From assembly GCA_024695445.1 (NCBI GenBank), contig JAILIG010000133.1, positions 31,718 to 95,717 of the forward strand: 64,000 nucleotides of DNA, read 5' to 3'. Below, piece after piece: positions 57,603 to 64,000 of the stretch. The notes beneath the pieces are model-generated. The model was given only the letters and a program-made list of their open reading frames with translations. It was not told the origin of the DNA and searched no databases. A program made the position numbers and the translations under genes. The stretch is from Oscillospiraceae bacterium. Lineage in GTDB: Bacteria; Bacillota; Clostridia; Oscillospirales; Ruminococcaceae. Every line of letters starts with the position of its first letter. The first letter of the stretch is position 1.

Positions 57603-57803
57603 CTGTAAATCCTCCTTTAGCATTGACGAATAATCTGTTTGTTTCCCGGGCTGTGATGTCAGCGGAGCCGAAGTGTATGCTGATCTGTCGCTGCGGTCTG
57701 TCCGATTCGCGTTTGTGCTTTCACCTCCCTTGTGCCGTATGCGGGTTTCTGACGCAGAGCATACGGATGCCTCCTCTGATGTGTCAGGCGTGCGTATATT
57801 CCT
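57603..57803 (-). other. 200-base leader of the BspA/transglutaminase gene
   Basis: Lies between the promoter at 57810-57839 and the ATG. It contains a stem CCGTATGC/GCATACGG with a 16-base loop and an internal GGGAGG. No known riboswitch recognised. Confidence 0.35.
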
Positions 57804-57809
57804 TTCATA

Positions 57810-57839
57810 ATTATACAATAATATTGCACATCAAGTCAA
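57810..57839 (-). promoter_or_regulatory. Promoter of the BspA/transglutaminase gene
   Basis: Minus strand TTGACT, 18-base spacer, TATAAT. Confidence 0.75.
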
Positions 57840-57967
57840 TGGAACTTCAGTAAGTTGCTTCTGAGAGGCGGTAAGATGCATTTTTAGCGGGGTAAGTTAC
57901 ATGAACGTGATGAACAGAGCTGCATATGATCGTGTTCCTTCCTGCTTCCGTATCCGTATTAGGAGGG

Positions 57968-58006
57968 AAAACAAAAGCGAGGAAGGACAATGCTGCGTCC
58001 TTCCTC
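57968..58006 (-). terminator. Orphan hairpin with minus-strand T-tract
   Basis: Perfect 10-bp stem GAGGAAGGAC/GTCCTTCCTC, followed on the minus strand by CGCTTTTGTTTT. No minus-strand gene lies just upstream of it. Around it (57840-58111) I see no supported gene, only short frames that may be remnants. Confidence 0.4.
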
Positions 58007-58111
58007 AGCCTTGTAAGAGTGCTGTATGGACAAAATCCGAAGGCGACCGATTTACCGATACTGAATCAGAGCGCGTTCTATCACGGGAATGCTCTTTTTC
58101 TTTTCAGATGC

Positions 58112-58140
58112 TTGACTTATTCATAGCCGTTTGATATAAT
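58112..58140 (+). promoter_or_regulatory. Promoter of the small ORF-galE unit
   Basis: TTGACT, 17-base spacer, TATAAT. Confidence 0.8.
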
Positions 58141-58198
58141 TAGTGAATAGAGACACGCACTCGTCTTACTCATAATAAATTGGAATTTAGGGGGAAAT

Positions 58199-58339
58199 AT
58201 GATTCGGGAAATTGCAGTTTTTTTGCATCAGTTCGAGAAAATATCATTTCCGGGTGACAATCATCCGAACGCGATTGGCCGAATCAACGACTGTCCAAAG
58301 TTCATCAATGAGTACGATTGTGCTGTCGTAGCAATCTGA
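58199..58339 (+). CDS. 46-residue small protein upstream of galE
   Basis: Starts MIREIAVFLHQFEKISFPGD, nine bases after AGGGGG and 60 bases past a strong promoter, and ends 19 bases before galE. No signal peptide, membrane helix or recognised family. It could be a real small protein, a leader peptide or the remnant of a larger gene. Confidence 0.4.
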   Translation: MIREIAVFLHQFEKISFPGDNHPNAIGRINDCPKFINEYDCAVVAI

Positions 58340-58358
58340 ACGCGAAAGGAGATATTGT

Positions 58359-59378
58359 ATGTCCACTATTCTGCTTGCAGGCGGAGCGGGTTATATCGGC
58401 TCACATACTGCTGTCGAATTGCTTCAGGCCGGGTATGATGTCATTGTTGCAGATAATTTCTGCAACAGCAGCCCTCAATCCATAAAGCGCGTGGAGATGA
58501 TTTCCGGAAAACATGTACCGCTCTATGAAGTTGACATTAAAGATAAAAAAGCGCTTTCCAATGTTTTCCTCAAGCATAATATTGAATCGGTAATTCATTT
58601 TGCCGGCTTAAAAGCTGTTGGCGAATCCATGGAAAAGCCTCTTCTATACTATAGTAATAATATTGACACGACCATTTCCCTGCTTGAAGTGATGGCGGAA
58701 TTTCATGTCCACAACTTCATCTTTTCATCCTCCGCTACTGTCTACGGAACAGAGAATCCGATCCCGTATATTGAGACCATGCCAAGAGGAACCTGCTCCA
58801 ATCCCTACGGCTGGACAAAGGTGATGATGGAACAAATCCTAGAAGACGCAGCAAAAGCAGATCCGGCGCTTTCAGTTGTTTTACTTCGCTATTTCAACCC
58901 GATCGGTGCACATCCGTCTTCTATGATCGGAGAAGATCCTACCGGAATACCGAACAACCTAATGCCCTATATTACTCAAGTCGCGGTTGGTAGGCGCGAT
59001 CATCTCACAATCTTTGGAAATGATTATCCCACGAAAGACGGAACCTGCAGAAGAGATTACATCCATGTAGTCGATCTGGCAATCGGACATGTGAAAGCAG
59101 TGGAATACGCCTCTCATCATACGGGTACAGAGATTTTCAATCTTGGAACCGGAACACCTTACAGCGTAAATGAAATTGTCGAAGCATTTGAACAAGCAAC
59201 AGGAGTAAAGATTAAAAGAGAGTACGGCGCCAGAAGACCTGGCGATATTCCCGAATTCTATGCCAATGCAGATAAAGCAAAGGCAATACTTGACTGGAAA
59301 GCAGAAATGGGACTTTATGAAATGTGCCGTGACAGTTGGAATTGGCAGCGAAATAATCCTAATGGATATCAGATATAA
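58359..59378 (+). CDS. galE: UDP-glucose 4-epimerase
   Basis: 339 residues. Interconverts UDP-glucose and UDP-galactose for galactose use and surface sugar synthesis. NAD-binding GGAGYIGSH at the N-terminus, catalytic Ser-Tyr-Lys in SSATVYG and NPYGWTK, and the substrate-binding region RYFNPIGAHPS. Full length. Codon use is clearly A+T-richer than the left part of the window, so it may have been acquired. AAAGGAG precedes the start. Confidence 0.95.
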   Translation: MSTILLAGGAGYIGSHTAVELLQAGYDVIVADNFCNSSPQSIKRVEMISGKHVPLYEVDIKDKKALSNVFLKHNIESVIHFAGLKAVGESMEKPLLYYSNNIDTTISLLEVMAEFHVHNFIFSSSATVYGTENPIPYIETMPRGTCSNPYGWTKVMMEQILEDAAKADPALSVVLLRYFNPIGAHPSSMIGEDPTGIPNNLMPYITQVAVGRRDHLTIFGNDYPTKDGTCRRDYIHVVDLAIGHVKAVEYASHHTGTEIFNLGTGTPYSVNEIVEAFEQATGVKIKREYGARRPGDIPEFYANADKAKAILDWKAEMGLYEMCRDSWNWQRNNPNGYQI

Positions 59379-59495
59379 ACGCATCGCCGAACACGCTGTT
59401 GACTTCAGATGAATCTCTATGGTTAAGATTTGCTTGAAATAAAGGGCGAATAGAAGCGGTGTCATAACCTGAGTCAGGGGCGGTTTATATGCGAT

Positions 59496-59648
59496 ATGAA
59501 ACCTGATCGTAAAATCGCAGAGCCGAAAAAAGATGAGATGATTCGTGTTCGCGTGACACACGAGGAGCATGAGCTGTTTTTCAAAATGGCTGCTGTGAAC
59601 GGATACACATCTATCAGCGAATACCTCCGTTCATTGATTACGGCATAG
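59496..59648 (+). CDS. 50-residue ribbon-helix-helix-like protein
   Basis: A beta strand (MIRVRVT) followed by two helices (EEHELFFKMAAVNG and SISEYLRSLITA), the pattern of small RHH DNA-binding proteins seen in plasmid mobilisation (MobC-like) and antitoxin families. The ribosome site is weak (GGGGCGG, 13 bases away). No relaxase or toxin gene is adjacent, so it may be a relic of a mobile element. Confidence 0.5.
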   Translation: MKPDRKIAEPKKDEMIRVRVTHEEHELFFKMAAVNGYTSISEYLRSLITA

Positions 59649-59693
59649 CCGGACGAAGAACCGGAAACACAATAAAAACATAGCAAAAAACAT

Positions 59694-59738
59694 CCCCGAA
59701 CGCATGACGGAAGAGCCGATGCGATCGGGGAATTATTT
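59694..59738 (+). terminator. Terminator after the RHH-like gene
   Basis: Two stacked stems CCCCGA/TCGGGG and CGCAT/ATGCG, then AATTATTTAT. Confidence 0.6.
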
Positions 59739-59847
59739 ATGAACGGCACTTTAGCGGTAAACGCAGCGGCTTTAATTGTGATATCACAGCCGGAGAATCA
59801 TCCGGAAATTCAAAAGCCTGCCAACTCGCTCCGTTTCCGTTCCGTGT

Positions 59848-60264
59848 TTATTTGCCGGCACTGAGATGCTTTTTGACCTTTTCCGCCAGCGTCTGGCATT
59901 CCGGATACATCGGAATGCACAGATGACCGTTCTGATCGGGTTTCATCAGCGAGCTCTTGCAATAATACCTGCAATACACTTTTCCGATGCCGCTTTGGTG
60001 CATTTTCAGGTCGGAACCCAACACTGTGACTCTGCTGCGCACCTGATATACGGTTTCGATCAGTCCGATTGCACGCCCATTGCGCTGACCGAGATGCACC
60101 GACCACACAATCGGCTCCGGATCAGCAACACTCGGCATCGCATTCGCCAGCTGCTTGAGGAACTGCGAAATATACAAATCTCCGCTGACTTGCAGAATCT
60201 TTGTGTTCGGCGCATTGCAGTCATCTGCCATACAGACGCTGTCTCTCTCCACGGTTACATCCAT
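59848..60264 (-). CDS. Cysteine-containing hypothetical protein
   Basis: 138 residues, no signal peptide or membrane segment, six cysteines (C11, C16 and four in the C-terminal half including CRYYC). The start at 60264 follows CAGGAGG; the longer frame to 60360 has no ribosome site. No family recognised. A clean ribosome site and plausible amphipathic sequence (GLIETVYQVRSRVTVLGSDL) support a real gene. Confidence 0.6.
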   Translation of the reverse strand: MDVTVERDSVCMADDCNAPNTKILQVSGDLYISQFLKQLANAMPSVADPEPIVWSVHLGQRNGRAIGLIETVYQVRSRVTVLGSDLKMHQSGIGKVYCRYYCKSSLMKPDQNGHLCIPMYPECQTLAEKVKKHLSAGK

Positions 60265-60447
60265 TTTCGTTTCCTCCTGATTGCCGGAATCGGTATGTGC
60301 TGAGAAGTTGTTTTTTGGGTGATCAGGCAGTCGCAATCCTGGCTGCTGCGGTACCGGCATCCTCTGCGTCCTGCTCCGCTGCTCATTTGCATTACGGAAG
60401 CCGACCTCAGACGGCGGGCAGTCAAACGGTTATCAAAGCCGCCGCTA

Positions 60448-61755
60448 CTACTCCCCGCACGGAGAATGCGTCTCCAGATACTGCATCAGAAGCATCTGGA
60501 TTTCCGGATTTCCGCCGTTTGCAAGCACGACCGCCTTTTCAACTTCCTGACGGGGCAGGTTCTCAATCTGCAAAACCGCTGCTGCGGCTGCGGCATCGCC
60601 GCAATCAATCAAAAAGCGGAGCACTTCCAAAGCGTTTTGCCGGATCCAGTCCGCCGGCTTCGGACTCTGATGCTTCCGGTATTCTGTCAGCAGCACCGGA
60701 ATTTTGACCGCAGCCGGAATGTCCGTTGCATAGTCTTCCGTCCGGAGCATCTCACGGAGCTTCGGCATATCTTTATGCAGCAGATTGGGGTTATATTGTT
60801 CAGCCGGAATCACAAAGCCGCGAAAAACAATGCTTTGCAGGCTTTCGCACCAATCAAACGCTTCTTTGCCTATCCGCATGACGCTGTCAGGAATGATGAT
60901 GCTCCGCAGGCTGCTGCAAAAAGCGAATGCCTCCGCTCCGATGCTTGTGACACTCTCCGGAATCGTGACGCTCTGCAGCTTTTTGCATTCATAGAAAGCC
61001 ATATCGCCGATTTTTTTGACGCCGTCCGGAATCCGATAGTGCGTTTCTTGTTTTCCGCATGGATACATAATGAGCCGTTCTTGTTTTTTGTCAAACAAAA
61101 CATCAGCATCTGCGGTGAAAAACGGATGATCGGGTGCAACGGAAATGCGATGCAGCTTCTCACAGTTCGCAAACGCCCCGTAATCAATGCTTCTCAGGGT
61201 TTCGGGAATGGTGATGCTCTCCAAACTTTTGCATTCATAAAATGCCGCCCACCGGATTCTTGTGACATTTTCCGGGATGATGATGCTTTGCAGGCGGCAG
61301 TTTAGGAATGTCGCTTTTTCAATGGTTTGGATGCGTTTTGGAATGGTGATGCTTTCAATGCCGGAGCAATCGAACGCCTCTTTTTCTATGCTTTCCAACT
61401 GCTCCGGAAGACGGATGTGCCGCAGAGCTTCACAGCCGATAAACAGCCCCTGTGCAATCCTTCGGATGCTTTCCGGGATGGTGATGCTTTGCAGGCGGCG
61501 GCACCAGAAGAACGCTTTTGCACCAATCTCCGTGACGCTCTCCGGAATGGTGATGCTCCGCAGGCTGCTGCAATATGAGAAGGCCTTCTCTCCGATGCTT
61601 GTGACACTCTCCGGAATGATAATGCTTTGTAATTCCCGGCACTCAAGGAAAGCCTCCTTCCCGATGCTTGTCACGCCCTCCGGAATGACGGCTTCCGATT
61701 CTCCCATGTACGGTATGCAGCTTTGCAGCACGCCGTCTTGTATCTTAAATTCCAT
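60448..61755 (-). CDS. Cytoplasmic BspA-type leucine-rich repeat protein
   Basis: 435 residues without signal peptide. About twelve BspA-type repeats at ~15-320, with the recurring unit LQSITIPESVTSIGEKAFSYC. A ~110-residue helical C-terminal domain follows (KIPVLLTEYRKHQSPK, ALEVLRFLIDCGDAA). The decayed gene at the end of the window has the same two parts. AAGGAG lies about nine bases before ATG 61755. Function unknown; lack of a signal peptide sets it apart from surface BspA proteins. Confidence 0.8.
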   Translation of the reverse strand: MEFKIQDGVLQSCIPYMGESEAVIPEGVTSIGKEAFLECRELQSIIIPESVTSIGEKAFSYCSSLRSITIPESVTEIGAKAFFWCRRLQSITIPESIRRIAQGLFIGCEALRHIRLPEQLESIEKEAFDCSGIESITIPKRIQTIEKATFLNCRLQSIIIPENVTRIRWAAFYECKSLESITIPETLRSIDYGAFANCEKLHRISVAPDHPFFTADADVLFDKKQERLIMYPCGKQETHYRIPDGVKKIGDMAFYECKKLQSVTIPESVTSIGAEAFAFCSSLRSIIIPDSVMRIGKEAFDWCESLQSIVFRGFVIPAEQYNPNLLHKDMPKLREMLRTEDYATDIPAAVKIPVLLTEYRKHQSPKPADWIRQNALEVLRFLIDCGDAAAAAAVLQIENLPRQEVEKAVVLANGGNPEIQMLLMQYLETHSPCGE

Positions 61756-61795
61756 CGTGAAATCTCCTTCGCATAAAAGGCTGTATCCTGCTTTG

Positions 61796-61824
61796 ATTAT
61801 AGCTGAATCGAGATGCTTTGTCAA
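61796..61824 (-). promoter_or_regulatory. Promoter of the cytoplasmic LRR gene
   Basis: Minus strand TTGACA, 17-base spacer, TATAAT, continuing CAAAGCAGGATACAG, a sequence nearly repeated at two other promoters here. Confidence 0.8.
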
Positions 61825-61898
61825 GACTGCAATTGCAATTTCAGGAAAGCCTGCATCATCAGCAATTCAACCCTGTGCGCCGGACCGCACACATTCCC

Positions 61899-61928
61899 TT
61901 GACTTTTGCGGCGTGAACATGGTATAAT
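61899..61928 (+). promoter_or_regulatory. Promoter of the MORN-DUF2262 pair
   Basis: TTGACT, 18-base spacer, TATAAT, continuing CAAAACAGAATA. Confidence 0.75.
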
Positions 61929-61980
61929 CAAAACAGAATATTATGCAATTCATAATCCATGGAAGAAGGTCTGAGATTGT

Positions 61981-62496
61981 ATGAAGGATGAGAAACTGAA
62001 AGAATTCATGACGCCGGATGAGATGCAGCGATTATCCAGAGATTATGTGCTCGAACATGAAGGGATAACGATATTATCATCGGATGATGTGATTGAAAAC
62101 GGAAGAGAATGGAATGAAAAGATCTGGTATGACCGCTACGGATACAGGCTGTGTGATCTGTCCGGCGGGGAGGAAATACCGATTACCGGACTGTTCTATG
62201 AACGGTTTAATAACGGCAGGCTTAGCTGGTATGGATATTATGAAGACGGATTTGAGAACGGCGTTCATGTTACATTCTATCCGTCAGGGCAGATCAGAAG
62301 CTATCGCCGGGATTTGGATGAAGGAGAAAAAGAGATATACTACAAATGGTACGAGGACGGAATGATTAAATGGATTCCTGCGAATCGCGAGGGGTATGTG
62401 TATATTGAGATTGCCAGGAACGGGAAGCTCAGATGGCTGACTGCGCTGGATCTTTACGCATGGCGCGGAGATGAACCTGTCCCGGAACATCCATAA
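61981..62496 (+). CDS. MORN/YwqK-like repeat protein
   Basis: 171 residues, cytoplasmic. Three to four MORN-2-type repeats in the middle: GLFYERFNNGRLSWYGYYED, GVHVTFYPSGQIRSYRR, YYKWYEDGMIKWI, and a degenerate one at YIEIARNGKLRWL. Such proteins are annotated as YwqK-type antitoxins and often occur in polymorphic-toxin immunity loci, but no toxin is visible here. Followed 42 bases later by the DUF2262 gene, probably one transcript. Confidence 0.65.
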   Translation: MKDEKLKEFMTPDEMQRLSRDYVLEHEGITILSSDDVIENGREWNEKIWYDRYGYRLCDLSGGEEIPITGLFYERFNNGRLSWYGYYEDGFENGVHVTFYPSGQIRSYRRDLDEGEKEIYYKWYEDGMIKWIPANREGYVYIEIARNGKLRWLTALDLYAWRGDEPVPEHP

Positions 62497-62538
62497 GCCC
62501 GCCCCGTCACACATTAAGCGCAGAAAGGAGCATTTTTT

Positions 62539-63489
62539 ATGAAGTATCCCTACAAAGTCGGCATCTCCATGCCAGACGAACTGAAAGACCGTTATGAAAC
62601 CGAGCCGCACGAATATCTGATCGGCAGCCGATTTGAGTATCTCACAGGCGTCGTTCGCGACATCCGATATGATACAAAATACGGAACATGGCCGATTGAG
62701 CGGATCCTCGAAACAGGTGTGGATATAGTCGGATATGTCGATCTGACCGCTAATGTTCAGGTACGCACTAGAGGAAAAGCTTGCTTTACTGCAGTACATC
62801 CATGCCAACCGACGGATGGCTTGTCGAAAGAGGAAGCTGAAGCGCAGCAAGCAGAATATGATCGTACCAAAGCAATTTTCCAGCCGAACAAAATCTACCG
62901 TGTGAAAGGCCTTCCGCCGATTTCCCGTCCGGATCTTCAACCGTTTAATAATGAATATCATATGCAGTGCATTTATGTGCTGGAAGTTCTCTCCGACAAC
63001 GAGGAAAATGAATTCCTGCAAAATCTGCTGAATATGTGGTATAATCCCGTGACGCTGCATTCCGAAGCATTCGGCGATATGGTGCTGGATAAAGAATTGC
63101 TGTGGTTTACGGTTGAAAAGCAATGGAGAAGAAAGCCCGTTCAGATCAATCTGAAAATTCAGAATGAAAATGAGGATGCAGCGGAAGGACTGTCACTCCT
63201 TGAACAATTCTGGAAAAAGAAGGCGAACTGGGATAAAAAGCTGCGTACATTCGCTGCCAAAGAGCTGCTCGCTCTTGCGAACGACTGGGCTTCCAGTGAT
63301 GACGAGCATCCGGGCAGAGTCTGGACGGAGGAAAGTTTTGCCAATGCGCTCACAAACGAAAGTATAACCATGTATACTGACGGTAGCTTTGAGATGTGGT
63401 ACGATGACGGCGGCATATTCTTCGGCCATGCGGTTGTTGTATACGGTGATGTGCAGAACGGCGCAACAGAAGCGAAAACGGAAGGGTAA
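62539..63489 (+). CDS. DUF2262-type protein
   Basis: 316 residues, soluble. The C-terminal ~145 residues fit DUF2262: FGDMVLDKELLWFTVEKQW, then a helical segment, then ITMYTDGSFEMWYDDGGIFF and GHAVVVYGD. The N-terminal ~165 residues form a separate unrecognised domain. AAAGGAG precedes the start. Function unknown; DUF2262 proteins commonly occur in immunity-type and phage-adjacent gene groups. Confidence 0.6.
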   Translation: MKYPYKVGISMPDELKDRYETEPHEYLIGSRFEYLTGVVRDIRYDTKYGTWPIERILETGVDIVGYVDLTANVQVRTRGKACFTAVHPCQPTDGLSKEEAEAQQAEYDRTKAIFQPNKIYRVKGLPPISRPDLQPFNNEYHMQCIYVLEVLSDNEENEFLQNLLNMWYNPVTLHSEAFGDMVLDKELLWFTVEKQWRRKPVQINLKIQNENEDAAEGLSLLEQFWKKKANWDKKLRTFAAKELLALANDWASSDDEHPGRVWTEESFANALTNESITMYTDGSFEMWYDDGGIFFGHAVVVYGDVQNGATEAKTEG

Positions 63490-63620
63490 GGAGCAGATAT
63501 ACAGCCTACCTCATTACACATTCAGCGCATTGCTTATCATATCAGCACGGTCACCATTGGTGTTTTCAAGAATAAGTGTAAAAAATATGACTTTCCCTTT
63601 TCTTTTAGGCTTGGGTGTGG

Positions 63621-63626
63621 TATAAT
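63621..63626 (+). promoter_or_regulatory. Extended -10 promoter of the decayed LRR gene
   Basis: TATAAT with TGG in front, continuing CAAATCAGAATACAG like the other two LRR-region promoters. No clear -35. Confidence 0.5.
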
Positions 63627-63675
63627 CAAATCAGAATACAGCACATTCTGAGATGTGCAGAAGGAGCGTGTGATT

Positions 63676-64000
63676 ATGTCTGATATCATTGAAAACGACA
63701 TACTGAAAAAATATACCGCAGAACCCGGCATCACCAGAGTCGAAATTCCGGAAGGCGTCACGGAGATTGACAATTTTGCCTTCTCAGACGCAAAAGAAAT
63801 CACAGAGATCATACTGCCGGACAGCTTGACAAAACTAAAGCCTCCCGCTCGATCGTAAAATAAAATACACATTCATCGTACTGCATTATCTGCGTACAAA
63901 GGACAGCAGGCTCAAACTCTACATACAGAAGAACATCCAGAAAATCATGAAAAAGTGCATCGCCTGCGGGGATACCGATGTGATTCGTGCATTTGCGGAA
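63676..64000 (+). pseudogene. Shortened, frameshifted LRR-protein gene (runs off the window)
   Basis: AAGGAG and ATG 63676 open a frame with one BspA-type repeat (VEIPEGVTEIDNFAFSDA, EIILPDSLTKL) that stops at 63858. From about 63838 another frame continues with LDRKIKYTFIVLHYLRTKD and KNIQKIMKKCIACGDTDVIR up to the window edge, which resembles the helical C-terminal domain of the LRR protein at 60448. So a frameshift joins one repeat directly to the C-terminal domain, with the other repeats missing. Sequencing error or a gene decayed after duplication are both possible. Confidence 0.6.

Noticed and set aside
57603..57818. 72-codon extension of the BspA/transglutaminase frame
   Set aside because: It would place a hydrophilic segment before a normal signal peptide and lies in the leader; AAAGGAGG precedes ATG 57602.
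57901..58134. Short plus-strand frames of 66-77 codons
   Set aside because: No ribosome site, two frames compete, and the region contains a terminator hairpin. They may be remnants, but I cannot support a gene.

Overview
The window reads as a chromosomal segment of an anaerobic, GC-rich Firmicute of the Ruminococcus/Oscillospiraceae type. The reasons are several secreted proteins with type I dockerins, a cohesin-dockerin adaptor, a type III glutamine synthetase, an LL-diaminopimelate aminotransferase route to lysine, BspA-type leucine-rich repeat proteins, and sigma-A promoters close to consensus with AGGAGG-type ribosome sites. I assign no species.

Layout. 1-6.9 kb: an Amt-PII fusion behind an attenuator leader, then minus-strand dTMP kinase, rfbA, mscL, a zinc-ribbon protein, a plus-strand VanY-like protein and a minus-strand small membrane exporter. 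7.2-10.9 kb: a three-gene Nat-type ABC transporter operon. 11-15.4 kb: a cohesin-like lipoprotein, rpsB-tsf and the cohesin-dockerin adaptor. 15.5-19 kb: glyA, a CPA2 antiporter and an ATPase. 19-25 kb: a surface metallophosphoesterase, a dockerin protein and an ECF sigma/anti-sigma-like pair. 25.4-45.5 kb: fifteen genes, all on the plus strand, for nitrogen assimilation and glutamine use. They are a split glutamate synthase with its own electron-transfer proteins, pyrG, purF, glnA, an ANTAR antiterminator, glnN, carA, a carB-dapF fusion, dapL and lysA. 45.5-53.5 kb: dockerin proteins (a metallopeptidase-like protein and a heparinase-type lyase), a nitrilase-family amidase and an AraC regulator. 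53.6-64 kb: a visibly more A+T-rich accessory region with a glycosyltransferase, galE, BspA/transglutaminase and LRR proteins, MORN and DUF2262 proteins and decayed genes.

How the parts fit. Amt-PII imports ammonium, GlnA and GlnN fix it into glutamine, and the split glutamate synthase recycles glutamine to glutamate. PyrG, PurF and CarA spend glutamine. Three of these units (amt-PII, the glutamate synthase operon, glnN) have leaders in which an intrinsic terminator overlaps a hairpin with a six-base loop of form AANGGN. An ANTAR protein is encoded between glnA and glnN. I infer a local RNA-antitermination network controlling nitrogen assimilation, and this is the most interesting system here. 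The in-frame carB-dapF fusion is the most unusual single gene.

Several dockerin proteins plus one cohesin-dockerin adaptor suggest a cellulosome-like assembly whose main scaffold lies elsewhere. A dispersed three-hairpin repeat occurs twice in full and twice as fragments. No tRNA, rRNA, CRISPR array, intact insertion sequence or prophage was seen.
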